A stretch of DNA of 37,495 nucleotides from Halobacteriales archaeon SW_10_68_16 (GCA_003023485.1 PXSG01000007.1:1-37495), one strand, 5' to 3'; counted from the stretch's first letter, positions 25,358 to 34,337 are shown. The notes: generated by a model from the sequence alone, not told the origin. Translations and numbers: made by a program.

Positions 25358-28265
25358 CCCGCGTACCGTTCGCCCTGCTGGGCGTGGTACTGCTGGTCGG
25401 GAGCACGACACTCGTCGGGACGCTCGGGGGGCCGGCGGTATCCGAGCCCACAGTCGAGCGGGCGATGGACCGCGCCTCGGCCGAGACACAGACCGCACTC
25501 CGCGAGGCGGCGATCTCGGCTGCCCACGAGGCCGCCAGCGACCCCGTGACCGCGAGGGCGGACACGCCCTACGGCCGCGTCCTGAACGAGTCGACACCCT
25601 TCCGCGATGCGCTCCGGGTGCGCCTGTACGTGTCTGCACGCGAGCGACTCGGGGACATCTCGCGGAAACGCAACGGAGTCCGGGTGCGGGCCACGCTGCC
25701 ACCGGTCGAGAGTCCGGAAGACCTGCGGACCGCAAAACGGCGGATACGGATCGAGCGGTTCGGTCCGGACGGCACCGCGATGCGCGTCCACGTCGAGGGC
25801 GTCAGACTCGTTGCGAGTCGCGACGGGCGCGTCGTCGGCACCGAGACGGTTTCGCCCCCCCTCGTCGTTCCCGCCCCGACGCTCGCGGTCCACGACAGGG
25901 TCGAGCGTTTCGAGAACCGGCTGAACGCCGGTCCGCTCCGTCCCGGACTCGGCCGCCGACTCACCGCACGACTCTATCCGGTCGTCTGGGCGCGTGGCTA
26001 CGCCCAGTACGGCGGCGCACCCATCGAGAACGTCCTCGCGAACCGGCACGTCGCCCTGTTCACCAACGGCGGGATGCTCGCCCTCCAGCGCGAGTTCTTC
26101 GGCGAGAGCGACCCTGCCGGCCGGTACGTTCACCGCCGCGCGCTCGCAGAGACTGCGCTGACGGATCTGCTCGCGGGGACCGACCACCCGACTGCGGACT
26201 GGCTCCGCGAGGCCCACGAGGAAGTCGGGCTGACGCCGAAACCGTCGGACGCGCTCGCCACGGCGGACGTGGAACCGTCCGTCGATCCCGACGACCCTGT
26301 CACCGTGGGCATCAACGGGACCGCCGACCGGGCGTTCCTCGGCTCGGAGGCAGCCCTCACGGAGACGCTACGGGAGACCTACAGCGCACGCGTCCGATTG
26401 CGCCACCGTGTCCGCCACCTCGGCACCGAGCAGGTCAGGGAGCCGCAACTGCCCGGGCCGGGGTGGGGCGTCGTCGACTCCACGACACGCACCAGGGTCC
26501 GTGTGGCGGGCGGCGACCCCGACCCGTCTACCGGCTGATGGGGCCCGAAGGGAGGAAGACGATCGCCGTCGGGCAGCGGGTCGAGCGGTCGCTGGTGACG
26601 TTCACACTCGTCGGCGAACACACGCGCGGTCGGGCGCCGGTCGGGCCGATAGCCACGGTCCACGAGCGGGGCGGGCCACTCGACGGCCCGAACCTCGCGG
26701 ACGTCCAGCGACTGGCCTACGACCGGTTGGTGGCCGACCGCGGCGGCCTCGACAGGCTAGCCGAGCGAGCAATCGAGGGTGGGGGCGTCGGCACGACAGC
26801 GGTCGTCTACGCCGGCCGCCCGGCCGGCCTGGCGGAGTGGGTCTACCGCGACCTGGCGCGTCTCCGCGAGCGTGTCGCCGACATCTCGATGACGACCACA
26901 CGGGCCGACATCGCGACGCTCCGGTCGAATCCGCCGGCGACGCTCGCGGCGAAACTCCGGGAGCGCCGGGCCGAACTGATCGGCGCCCCGGAGACGTACC
27001 CGAACGTCGCCCAGCGGGCACGCGTGGCCGCACGGACCGAGTACGTCGACCGGCTGATCCGGAGACTCGAAGGCCGTGCGGATGATCGCTCCGATCACCG
27101 GGCGCAACTGCGGGAGAGGCTCTCGGACCGGAGTAGAGCGGGCGACCCGATCGAACGGCTGCAGCTCGGGTACCAGCGGCGCGACGAGCGCGACGTGCCA
27201 GAACCGCTCGACGGGCTCCGGACCCGCGTCGACGCAGAACCGGCCTACCTGACCCGGCGGGCCGTCGAGAGCGGGACCGTCGGGCCCATCGCCAGGGGCG
27301 CGACCGAACACCCACTCGTCGCCCGGAACTGGAACGTGATGACGCTTCCGTACGGCGACGTCGTCGACGCTCTCGTGAGCGCGATACTCGGCCCGGAGAC
27401 GACGCGACTCCGCACCGGCGCCCAGGTGCTCCGGACCGTCGAGCGGACGAACGACAGCGCTCACGACGTCGATACCGACCGACTCAAACGGGACGTCCGC
27501 GACGGGACGCAGCTCGGACTCGGGGCTGGGCAAGAAACGCTCGCAGAGTTCGGACTGGGGGACAGGTCGAGCCGGCGGGCAGTGATCGCCCGGGCGATGG
27601 ACCGCTGGGAGACGACGGGCACACGGGCGCTGGCCGTCGCCAATGGGTCGGCCGCGGCGGCGATTCACGAGGCGGCCACTGCGCGCTGGTCGGGGAGTTT
27701 GACCGACCGGGAGCGTGACTTGCTGGCGTTGCGACTCCGCGAGGACGTACACGAGGCTGTCACCTCGAAGCAGGCGAGGCCGGCCGAACCGACCGTCGAC
27801 GACGCCTCGCGGGCGTTCCGGGCCGCGATGCGCAATGGCATCGCCAGCGAAATGGAGGATTCGGTGGCCGAGGCTGGTACGGCGACGGCCTCGGATCTCG
27901 CAGGTCGATCGCTGGGCCGATTGCCGGCGGGCATGCCAGTCGCGCCGGCGCCGGGGTTCTGGTACGCCACGGTCAACCTCTGGCGGGTCGAAGTCGCCGG
28001 GGAGTATGCCCGCTTCACCGTCAGGGTGCCACGCGGGACGCCCGACGATCCAGGTGCGCAACTCCACTACGTCCGGGAGGAGGGGACCGTCACGCTCGAC
28101 ATCGACGGCGACGGGACAGGGGAGCGTCTCGGCCGGACGACGCGCGTCTCCTTCCGGACCGGGACGGAGGTGGCGATCGCGGTCCCGCCGGGACCGCAGG
28201 GTGTCGGTGACGTCGACGGTCAGGCGCGCGAGGAGTCACCGGGCTGGCCCGAACCGGGGCCGTGA
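25354..28265 (+). CDS. Large membrane-anchored extracytoplasmic protein (DUF7286-like, frame broken)
   Basis: ATG 25354 starts a protein with one N-terminal span (VPFALLGVVLLVGSTTLVGTL), then a region with NESTPFRDALRVRLYVSARE and ARGYAQYGGAPIENVLANRH. This frame closes at 26538. Another frame, clean from ~26550 to stop 28265, continues the same kind of protein (RGGPLDGPNLADVQRLAYDR, PGFWYATVNLWRVEVAGEY, and a GVGDVDGQA C-terminus). The join near 26490-26550 lacks a short segment. Intact it would be ~970 residues and the largest surface component of the locus. No enzymatic motif was recognised. Confidence 0.75.
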
Positions 28266-28500
28266 CGTCCTGTCGCGTGGGCGACCCCCGGCAGGTGACG
28301 GCTCCGAAGTGACACCCACTTGTACACCGGCCTGCTACGGCGCTGTATGCTCCGAGGTGAGTTCCCGTCGGCGGGCACGGCGACAGGTCTGCGGCGTCCT
28401 CGAAGGCATTCCTGAGCATGTAGTGCGCTTGCTGCCCCGGGTACAAGTGGGTGTCACTTCGGAGCCGTCACCTGCCGGGGGTCGCCCACGCGACAGGACG
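28266..28500. repeat. Perfect 60-bp inverted repeat flanking a 115-bp spacer
   Basis: Arms 28266-28325 and 28441-28500 are exact reverse complements over all 60 bases; the next bases on both sides mismatch. The spacer is 28326-28440. There is no transposase or recombinase nearby. The inner arm ends carry CCACTTGTAC, a weak TATA-like site. The element could be an invertible segment, a fold-back chimera made during amplification or assembly, or a decayed palindromic transposon. Confidence 0.95.
28326..28419 (-). pseudogene. Inverted N-terminal fragment of a DUF5791-like gene
   Basis: On the minus strand, ATG 28419 opens MLRNAFEDAADLSP, which matches how I recall DUF5791 proteins beginning (ML..A...AD.SP). 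After that the reading no longer resembles the family. The matching C-terminal part is on the opposite strand from about 28501. A CCACTTGTAC element lies about 26 nt upstream, inside the right arm of the inverted repeat. This assignment rests on a short match. Confidence 0.4.
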
Positions 28501-28722
28501 ACGGACCCCGACAGACCCGACGCCGACACGCTACTCGCTGAAGCGCGGGATATCCTCCTCATGGGAATGTCGGCAGCGGTCCTCGATGTCGAGGCCGTCG
28601 CCGCCGGCATCGAGGACGAGATGGAACCAAAAGAGATCCAGCAGAAAGTCGAGGGACGCCACCCGATGTCACTCGACGAGTACGCCCGCCTGCACGCCTA
28701 CATCGAGGGGAAAAAGCCGTGA
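28501..28722 (+). pseudogene. C-terminal part of a DUF5791-like protein
   Basis: The plus-strand frame reads DADTLLAEARDILLMGMSAA, VLDVEAVAAGIEDEMEPKE and IQQKVEGRHPMSLDEYARL, then stops at 28722. The LLMGMxxxVLDV and IQQxxEGRxPM patterns are those I associate with haloarchaeal DUF5791. No credible start or N-terminal half precedes it in this orientation; the inverted repeat occupies that place. The stop overlaps the epimerase start (TGATG), as expected for an intact operon pair. The function is unknown. Confidence 0.6.
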
Positions 28723-29484
28723 TGCGCGTCGCGATCCTGGGGTGTGGGTACGTGGGTCTCGAACTCGGCCGCCAGCTGTCGGCCGACCACGAGGTTGTCG
28801 GTGTGCGGCGTTCGGCCGAAGGTATCGCGGCAATCGAGGAGGCGGGATTCGAGGCGGTTCGGGCGGACGTGACCGCCCCCGGCGCGCTCGCGGCCGTCCC
28901 GGACGCCGAGGCCGTCGTCTTCGCGGCGAGTTCCGGCGGGCGCGGCCCCGAGGCCGCCCGGACGGTCTACGTCGAGGGACAGCGAACCGCCATCGATCAC
29001 TTCGGGTCGCGGGCCTCCCCGCCGGACCGCTACGTCTACACGTCGAGCACCGGCGTCTACGGCGACCACGGCGGCGACTGGGTCGACGAAGAGACGCCGA
29101 TCGAACCGACGACCAGGAAGACAGAGATGCTCGCCACTGCCGAGCGTGTCGCGCTGGAGCGGTCTCGCGAGCGAGGGATTGACGGTACTGTCGCGCGCTT
29201 TGCTGGCCTGTACGGTCCGGGGCGCTACCGGCTGGAGCGGTACGTCGACGGCCCCGTCACGGAGGGGTACCTGAACATGGTGCACCGCGACGCGGGACTC
29301 GCCGCCGAAACGGACAGTCGAAGGGCGGCTGGCCGACGAGGACCTCTCGGCGGCCGCGCGGCGGCGCCTCCGGACGAGCAAGCGCTGCTCGAACGACAGA
29401 CTCCGGGGGCTGGGATACGAGTTCGCCTACCCCACCTATCGCGAGGGATACGAGGCGGCGGTCGAGGCGTATCGGGCCGGTTAG
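28722..29484 (+). CDS. NAD(P)-dependent sugar epimerase/dehydratase-like SDR (frame broken by internal deletion)
   Basis: ATG 28722 starts an extended SDR: the nucleotide-binding motif AILGCGYVGLELG, FAASSGG, and the active-site region YVYTSSTGVYGDHGGDWVDE. There is no classical YxxxK where expected, but ALERSRE follows. FAGLYGPGRYRLERY and NMVHRDA come next. At ~29286-29300 the frame shifts and ~40-50 residues are missing. The last frame reads PPKRTVEGRLADEDLS, RRRLRTSKRCSNDRLRGLGY and PTYREGYEAAVEAYRAG to stop 29484. The substrate is unknown. Confidence 0.82.
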
Positions 29485-29517
29485 CCCCGCGAGCGGGCGC
29501 CATCCCCGAGGGGGAAC

Positions 29518-29526
29518 GTATTTTTG
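29518..29526 (+). promoter_or_regulatory. TATA-like box of the DHH phosphoesterase gene
   Basis: GTATTTTTG centred about 28 nt before ATG 29550. It decides this start, since the reading frame is open far upstream into the epimerase region. Confidence 0.65.
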
Positions 29527-29549
29527 TCTCGGGAACGATCCTCGACGGT

Positions 29550-30722
29550 ATGGACGTGGCCGGTGGGACTGCTCTCCAGTTCGACGGGCTCGCAGCCATC
29601 CGTGGAGACCCCCTCCTCCTGGCGGCAGTCGCCGCCGGAGTCGTCCTCGTGCTGGCGCTGGGATGGCTGCTGTTCCACCGTCTCACCCGGACGACTGGCG
29701 AGCGGTTGGCCCGGGTGCTCGGGCAGTACGACGAAATCTCCGTCCTGATGCACCCGAACCCGGACCCCGACGCGATGTCCGCGGCACTGGCCGTCGACAC
29801 GCTGGCCGAGAGCGTCGACACGGAAACGACGATGCAGTACCCCGGCCAGATCCGCCACCAGGAGAACCGCGCGTTCGAGACGGTCCTGAACGTGGACTTC
29901 GAGTGCGTCGAGTCGAGCGCCGACCTCGCCGGCGAGGCTGTCGTGCTGGTCGACCACAACCAACCTCGCGGGTTCTCCGGTGCCGAGAGCGTCGACCCCG
30001 TTGCGGTCGTCGACCACCACCCCGGCGACGGCAGCGGGACCGCCTTCACCGACGTCCGGAGCGAGACGGGCGCGTGTGCCAGCATCTTCGCGGAGTACTT
30101 CCGTGAGATGGGCTGGGAGCCCGTCGGCCCGGACGACATCGGGACAGTCGAGAACGGCGAGGCGACACTCGAACCACTCGTATCGACCGGGCTGGTCTAC
30201 GGCGTCCAGTCCGACACGAAGTCGCTGACCTCGGGCTGTTCGGGCGCGGAGTTCGCGGCCGCCGAGTACCTCTATCCGGGCGTGGACGAGGAACTGCTCG
30301 ACCGCATCGCGAACCCACAGGTCGACGCCGAAGTCCTCGACATCAAGGCGACGGCCATCGCCGAACGTGACGTCCGCAGCCCGTTCGCGATCAGCGACGT
30401 CGGCACCGTCTCGAACGTCGACGCCATCCCGCAGGCGGCCGACGAACTCCACCGGCTGGAGGGCGTGACCGCTGTCGTCGTGCTGGGTCACCGGGACGGG
30501 ACCCTGCACCTCTCGGGGCGCGCCCGCGACGACCGGGTCCACATGGGAAAGACGCTCCGCGCTGTCATCGAGGACATCCCCATGGCGGGCGCCGGCGGTC
30601 ACGCTCGCATGGGTGGCGGACAAATCTCCCTCGAGCACATGGAGGGCATCGGTCCCAGCGGCGGCCTCGGCCGCGAGGAACTCAAGGAGGAACTGTTCGC
30701 GGCGATGGGGGGCGACATCTGA
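29550..30722 (+). CDS. Membrane-anchored DHH-DHHA1 family phosphoesterase
   Basis: 390 residues, intact. An N-terminal membrane span (~23-45, LLLAAVAAGVVLVLALGWLL) is followed by a DHH domain. Metal-binding motifs are HPNPDPDAMSAA (~67-78), VVLVDHNQP (~130) and the name-giving VDHHP (~152). The C-terminal DHHA1 domain has GRARDDRVHMGKTLR and the Gly/His-rich loop AGAGGHARMGGGQI. Such enzymes split small nucleotides (nanoRNA, pApA, c-di-AMP) with Mn ions; the substrate here is not known. The aldo/keto reductase gene begins 1 bp after its stop. Confidence 0.88.
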   Translation: MDVAGGTALQFDGLAAIRGDPLLLAAVAAGVVLVLALGWLLFHRLTRTTGERLARVLGQYDEISVLMHPNPDPDAMSAALAVDTLAESVDTETTMQYPGQIRHQENRAFETVLNVDFECVESSADLAGEAVVLVDHNQPRGFSGAESVDPVAVVDHHPGDGSGTAFTDVRSETGACASIFAEYFREMGWEPVGPDDIGTVENGEATLEPLVSTGLVYGVQSDTKSLTSGCSGAEFAAAEYLYPGVDEELLDRIANPQVDAEVLDIKATAIAERDVRSPFAISDVGTVSNVDAIPQAADELHRLEGVTAVVVLGHRDGTLHLSGRARDDRVHMGKTLRAVIEDIPMAGAGGHARMGGGQISLEHMEGIGPSGGLGREELKEELFAAMGGDI

Positions 30723-30723
30723 T

Positions 30724-31896
30724 ATGGCAACTCGCGAGGCGACCTGGGAGTACCGTGACCGCTTCTCCGAGACGTTCGCGCGGACCTACTTCCGCTCGTA
30801 CGCCGACTGCGTGGTCTCCAGCATCGGCCTCGGGACGTACCTCGGCGACCAGACTGACGGGGTCGACGAGTCCTACCGCGAGGCCACGATCCGGGCCCTC
30901 GAATCCGGCGTGAACGTCGTCGATACGGCCATCAACTACCGCCACCAGCGCAGCGAACGGGTCGTCGGCGAAGCGCTCCGCGAGGCGGACGTCGAGCGCG
31001 AATCCGTCCTGGTTGCCACCAAGGGCGGGTTCGTCCCCTTCGACGGCGACCGGCCGGCCGACCCCGGCCGGCATATCCGCGAGGAGTACGTCGAGACCGG
31101 ACTGATCGACCCCTCCGACCTCGCGATGGGCCAGCACTGCCTCGCGCCGGCCTTTGTCGACGACCAGCTCGACCGCTCGCTGTCGAATCTCGACCTGGAT
31201 ACCGTCGACCTCTACTACGTCCACAACCCCGAGACACAGCTGGCGGTCCGCTCGCGCGAGGCGGTCTACGACCTGCTGGAGGAGGCGTTCACCCGCCTGG
31301 AGGAGCGGGCCGCGGCAGGCGACATCCGCCACTACGGCGTCGCGACCTGGGACGCCTTCCGCGTGCCCGAAGACCACGAGCAGTATCTCTCGCTCCCCGA
31401 GGTAATCGAGCGGGCGCGGACCGCCGCCGAGCGGGCCGGCACCGACTCGACGCACCTGCGGGCCATCCAGCTGCCGTTCAACGTCTTCATGGCAGACGCC
31501 TTCACCGTCGAGTCACACGTCGGTGCCGACGGCTCCCAGAGCGCGCTGTGGTTCGCCAGCGACGCCGGCCTGGACGTCTTCACGAGTGCCTCCATCATGC
31601 AGGGCCGGCTCGCCGCCGAGATGCCAGACCGGGTGGCGGCGAAACTCGACGGGGAGACACGGGCCCAGCGAGCGATCAACTTCGCGCGCAGCGCGCCCGG
31701 CGTGACCTGCTCGCTCGTGGGCATGGGCTCGCCCGAACACGTCGAAGAGAACGTCGCATGCCAGTGTGTCGCCGGTCAGCCGACCTCCTTCCACTCCTGG
31801 CCACACTCCGGACAGACACGGAGTTTGCCGACCTCCTCGGGGTCGTTGCGCGTGTCCAGTTCCTCGCCACACGCCGCACAGGTCAGACGCTCGTAG
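30724..31896 (+). CDS. Aldo/keto reductase (C-terminus replaced)
   Basis: A TIM-barrel AKR. GLGTYLGD and VNVVDTAINYRHQRSERVVG (~60-80) carry the catalytic Asp and Tyr. LVATKGGF carries the Lys, and VDLYYVHNPE (~160) has His. Near the end are ARSAPGVTCSLVGMGSPEHVEENVA. After ~31757 the frame continues as a meaningless Ser-rich tail that reads antisense through the zinc finger gene to 31896. Relatives end within about 20 residues of EENVA, so the true 3' end and the gap to the next gene appear to be lost. The substrate is unknown; NADPH is the likely cofactor. Confidence 0.85.
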   Translation: MATREATWEYRDRFSETFARTYFRSYADCVVSSIGLGTYLGDQTDGVDESYREATIRALESGVNVVDTAINYRHQRSERVVGEALREADVERESVLVATKGGFVPFDGDRPADPGRHIREEYVETGLIDPSDLAMGQHCLAPAFVDDQLDRSLSNLDLDTVDLYYVHNPETQLAVRSREAVYDLLEEAFTRLEERAAAGDIRHYGVATWDAFRVPEDHEQYLSLPEVIERARTAAERAGTDSTHLRAIQLPFNVFMADAFTVESHVGADGSQSALWFASDAGLDVFTSASIMQGRLAAEMPDRVAAKLDGETRAQRAINFARSAPGVTCSLVGMGSPEHVEENVACQCVAGQPTSFHSWPHSGQTRSLPTSSGSLRVSSSSPHAAQVRRS

Positions 31897-31946
31897 GTGT
31901 CCTTCTCCAGGTCGCCTGCGCGCAGCCCCTTTCTGACTGATTCCAT
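31776..31946 (-). CDS. HVO_0758-family zinc finger mini-protein
   Basis: 56 residues. MESVRKGLRAGDLEKDTYER is followed by two zinc knuckles, CAACG (~23-27) and CPECG (~45-49), and ends EWKEVG. The pattern matches the small haloarchaeal family named after HVO_0758 (recalled). Two CxxC pairs suggest one zinc ion in a compact beta-ribbon. ATG 31944-31946 has a T-rich box about 29 nt upstream. The gene is convergent with the aldo/keto reductase, whose disrupted tail overlaps it completely. Confidence 0.88.
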   Translation of the reverse strand: MESVRKGLRAGDLEKDTYERLTCAACGEELDTRNDPEEVGKLRVCPECGQEWKEVG

Positions 31947-31970
31947 GTGCCGGGGTATGACACCGAGTGA

Positions 31971-31979
31971 CAAAAACCT
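31971..31979 (-). promoter_or_regulatory. TATA-like box of the zinc finger mini-protein
   Basis: AGGTTTTTG on the minus strand, about 29 nt before ATG 31946. Confidence 0.5.
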
Positions 31980-31995
31980 CCTGGGGAATCGCGCC

Positions 31996-32004
31996 ACTTT
32001 TTCG
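31996..32004 (+). promoter_or_regulatory. TATA-like box of the glycosyltransferase gene
   Basis: ACTTTTTCG centred about 28 nt before ATG 32028. Confidence 0.5.
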
Positions 32005-32027
32005 GGTCGAACCCCTACCGAGGTGCG

Positions 32028-33122
32028 ATGGAGTACGTCCAGGAGCGGGTCGCAACACTCCACGACTTCGGCACCGGGACCCCGGACGCGCCGACCGACC
32101 GTGCGTCCGTTGTCGTCCCGATGACCGACTGCGACTACGCGAGTCTCGCCGCCGAGCGCGTCCTCTCGACGCTCGAACGGGTCGACCCCGGCCGGGTCGT
32201 CGTTCCCCTGCGGGCCAGTTCCGCGACAGCCGGCGACGTCGTGGCCTGGGTCGAGGGGTTCGACCTGGATGCGGAGGTGCTGTGGTGTACCGCCCCGCGT
32301 GTCGAGGATCGGCTCGGCGAACTGGGACTGGACGGTGAGGCAGGGAAGGGCCGGGACGTCTGGCTGGCGCTCGGGCTGGCGTCGGCCACGGAGTACGTCG
32401 CCGTTCACGACATCGACGCGACCAGCTACGACGAGTCGGTCGCGGCCAAACTCCTGTTCCCGCTGGCAGCCGGCTACGACTTCTCGAAGGGCTACTACGC
32501 CCGCGTCGAGGACGGCCGCCTGTACGGCCGCCTGGCCAGGCTGTTCGTCGCGCCGCTGCTCGATGCGCTCGCGACGGCCCACGAGGACCCGCTGCTTGAG
32601 TATCTGGGTGCGTTCCGGTATCCGCTGGCCGGCGAGTTCGCAGCCACGGGCGAGTTCGTCCGCCGGGTTCGCGTCCAGCGGGGCTGGGGGCTGGAGATCG
32701 GCACGCTGGGCGAGGCGTACGCCGTCGCCGGGTTCGAGGGCAGCGCCCAGGTCGACCTGGGCGTCCACGAACACGACCACCGCTCGGTTTCGGGCCCCGA
32801 GGGGCTCGGCGACATGTCCCGTCACGTCGGGGACGCCCTCTTTCACGCCCTGGCGGACGCCGGAATCGAGCCCGACTTCGAGACGCTACCGGACCGGTAC
32901 CGCGAGCGGGCGTCCGCGCTGGTCGACCAGTACGCGGCCGAAGCGGCGTTCAACGGCCTCGAATACGATCCCATCGACGAGCGCGAGCAGGTGGCGACGT
33001 ACGCGGACGCAATCGGTCCCGCGGGGCCGGATCGGCGGCTCCCGGCCTGGCGTGACGCCCCGCTCGACCCGTCGGAGGTCCGGAAGCTCTCGCGGGAGGC
33101 CATCGCGGCGGCCGAACGCTGA
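32028..33122 (+). CDS. GT81-like glycosyltransferase (glucosyl-3-phosphoglycerate synthase-like)
   Basis: 364 residues, intact. It has a GT-A fold: VVVPMTDCDY at the start, the DxD-type metal motif AVHDIDATSYDE (~125), then DFSKGYYARVEDGRLYGRL, GAFRYPLAGEFA and the acceptor-site region GWGLEIGTLGEAY. VHEHDHRSV follows. This series is characteristic of GpgS-type enzymes that move glucose or mannose to 3-phosphoglycerate in compatible-solute synthesis. The donor and acceptor are not proven by sequence. No membrane span. Confidence 0.8.
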   Translation: MEYVQERVATLHDFGTGTPDAPTDRASVVVPMTDCDYASLAAERVLSTLERVDPGRVVVPLRASSATAGDVVAWVEGFDLDAEVLWCTAPRVEDRLGELGLDGEAGKGRDVWLALGLASATEYVAVHDIDATSYDESVAAKLLFPLAAGYDFSKGYYARVEDGRLYGRLARLFVAPLLDALATAHEDPLLEYLGAFRYPLAGEFAATGEFVRRVRVQRGWGLEIGTLGEAYAVAGFEGSAQVDLGVHEHDHRSVSGPEGLGDMSRHVGDALFHALADAGIEPDFETLPDRYRERASALVDQYAAEAAFNGLEYDPIDEREQVATYADAIGPAGPDRRLPAWRDAPLDPSEVRKLSREAIAAAER

Positions 33123-33147
33123 AGGGAGTGGCCCCCGCGGTCCACGT

Positions 33148-33645
33148 ATGGACCCGGCGCCGGACGAACTCGCGGGCGTGGTGGATCTGTTCGGTGCGCT
33201 CACACCGTCGGAACTCCGGCGCGCGCTCGCCGAACTCGCGTTCAAGCGCGGCGAAGACGACGACCCCGACCGGTTCGGCCCGGCCGTCGCGGACGCCCGC
33301 CAGTCGTACCACCTCGTCGCCGTCGACGCAGACGAGGCCGGCGTGGACGTCTCGGAGGCCGACGACCCGCTCGTCGTGGGTCCGGTCGCGTTCCCGACCC
33401 TCCCCGAGGGCGCGAGGGACCTGCCACACATCCTCGACATACCGGAACGGGACCCGGACCGGGAGGCAGTGACGGGGGCGGCCGCGACGCGGTTCCGGGC
33501 GGACGCCGCGGGGGCGATCGACGATGGCGACACCGAGCGGATCCGTACCCTCCTCGATACCAGCTACGAACTGGAGACCTGGGGCGGGATGGACCTCTCC
33601 GTGACCCGCGAGCGGATGGACGACGAACTCACACGAGACCGATAG
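33148..33645 (+). CDS. DUF7109-like haloarchaeal protein
   Basis: 165 residues, soluble and acidic. It opens DELAGVVDLFGALTPSELRR, a helical pair, and later shows VGPVAFPTLPEGARDLPHIL and LLDTSYELETWGGMDLSVTRE. It follows the glycosyltransferase by 25 bp on the same strand and could be co-transcribed. I recall this pattern as DUF7109 but cannot confirm the number. No function is known. Confidence 0.7.
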   Translation: MDPAPDELAGVVDLFGALTPSELRRALAELAFKRGEDDDPDRFGPAVADARQSYHLVAVDADEAGVDVSEADDPLVVGPVAFPTLPEGARDLPHILDIPERDPDREAVTGAAATRFRADAAGAIDDGDTERIRTLLDTSYELETWGGMDLSVTRERMDDELTRDR

Positions 33646-33652
33646 CATAAGA
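33645..33652 (+). promoter_or_regulatory. TATA-like box of the CoA-pyrophosphatase-like Nudix gene
   Basis: GCATAAGA centred about 29 nt before ATG 33677, overlapping the stop of the preceding gene. Confidence 0.5.
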
Positions 33653-33676
33653 GTCTGCGGACCGCACGTGACGGGT

Positions 33677-34273
33677 ATGGACCTGTCCGGGGTACGTCAC
33701 CACGAACCGACAGCCGTCACCGACCAGGAGCGGGAGGCGGCCGTCGTGGTGCCGGTCGTCGAGTCCCCGGTCCCCCACCTCCTGTTCACGAAGCGGGCCG
33801 ACCACCTCCAGGACCACCCCGGCCAGATGAGCTTCCCCGGCGGCGGCCACGAACCGGTCGACGCCGGACTTCGCGAGACCGCACTCCGGGAAGCACGCGA
33901 GGAGGTCGGGCTCGAAGCCGAGGAAGTCGACTGGGTGGGCCGCCTCGACGACATCCGTACGGTGACGCGGTACTCGGTCCGGCCGTTCGTCGCGCAGGTC
34001 CCGGACAGGACCTACGAACCCTGCGACGAGGAGGTCGCGGAGATCGCCGTCCTCCCGGTCCCGGCGCTGATCGACCGGGACAACTACGACAGCGAGCGCC
34101 GCGACCACCCCTACTACGGCGAGATCCGCCTGCATTTCTTCCGGGTCGACGGCTACACCGTCTGGGGGGCGACCGCGCGCATCCTCGTGCAGTTTCTCGA
34201 ACTCGCCACCGACTGGGCGGTCCCGCCCGAACCCGACCGGATCGTCGACGCCGACGCGGACTACCCCGTGTGA
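33677..34273 (+). CDS. Nudix hydrolase, CoA pyrophosphatase (NudL)-like
   Basis: 198 residues, intact. HPGQMSFPGGGHEPVD (~49-64) combines the CoA-pyrophosphatase signature (xxQxSFPGG) with the start of the Nudix box, which continues ALREAREEVGL (~71-81). LDDIRTVTRYSVRPFVAQV is the typical following strand. It would hydrolyse CoA or a similar nucleoside diphosphate derivative with Mg or Mn ions. It is the second Nudix protein of the window, unrelated in architecture to the one at the left edge. Confidence 0.87.
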   Translation: MDLSGVRHHEPTAVTDQEREAAVVVPVVESPVPHLLFTKRADHLQDHPGQMSFPGGGHEPVDAGLRETALREAREEVGLEAEEVDWVGRLDDIRTVTRYSVRPFVAQVPDRTYEPCDEEVAEIAVLPVPALIDRDNYDSERRDHPYYGEIRLHFFRVDGYTVWGATARILVQFLELATDWAVPPEPDRIVDADADYPV

Positions 34274-34304
34274 CGACATGGACGGGGCCGGCCGCGGAAC
34301 GACA

Positions 34305-34313
34305 GGATTTTGC
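34305..34313 (+). promoter_or_regulatory. TATA-like box of the DUF7388-like gene
   Basis: GGATTTTGC centred about 29 nt before ATG 34338. It favours this start over the in-frame ATG at 34278. Confidence 0.5.
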
Positions 34314-34337
34314 CCGTCCTCTCCACATCCCGTGTTG

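Noticed and set aside
26463..26550. Separate start for the downstream frame of the DUF7286-like gene
   Set aside because: The sequence before ~26550 in that frame is unlike a protein N-terminus and has no signal or span; continuity with the upstream frame fits better.
28266..28500. Inverted repeat as a CRISPR, origin or transposon end
   Set aside because: There are only two arms, no repeat-spacer array, no transposase, and no Orc/Cdc6 gene or repeated origin boxes nearby.
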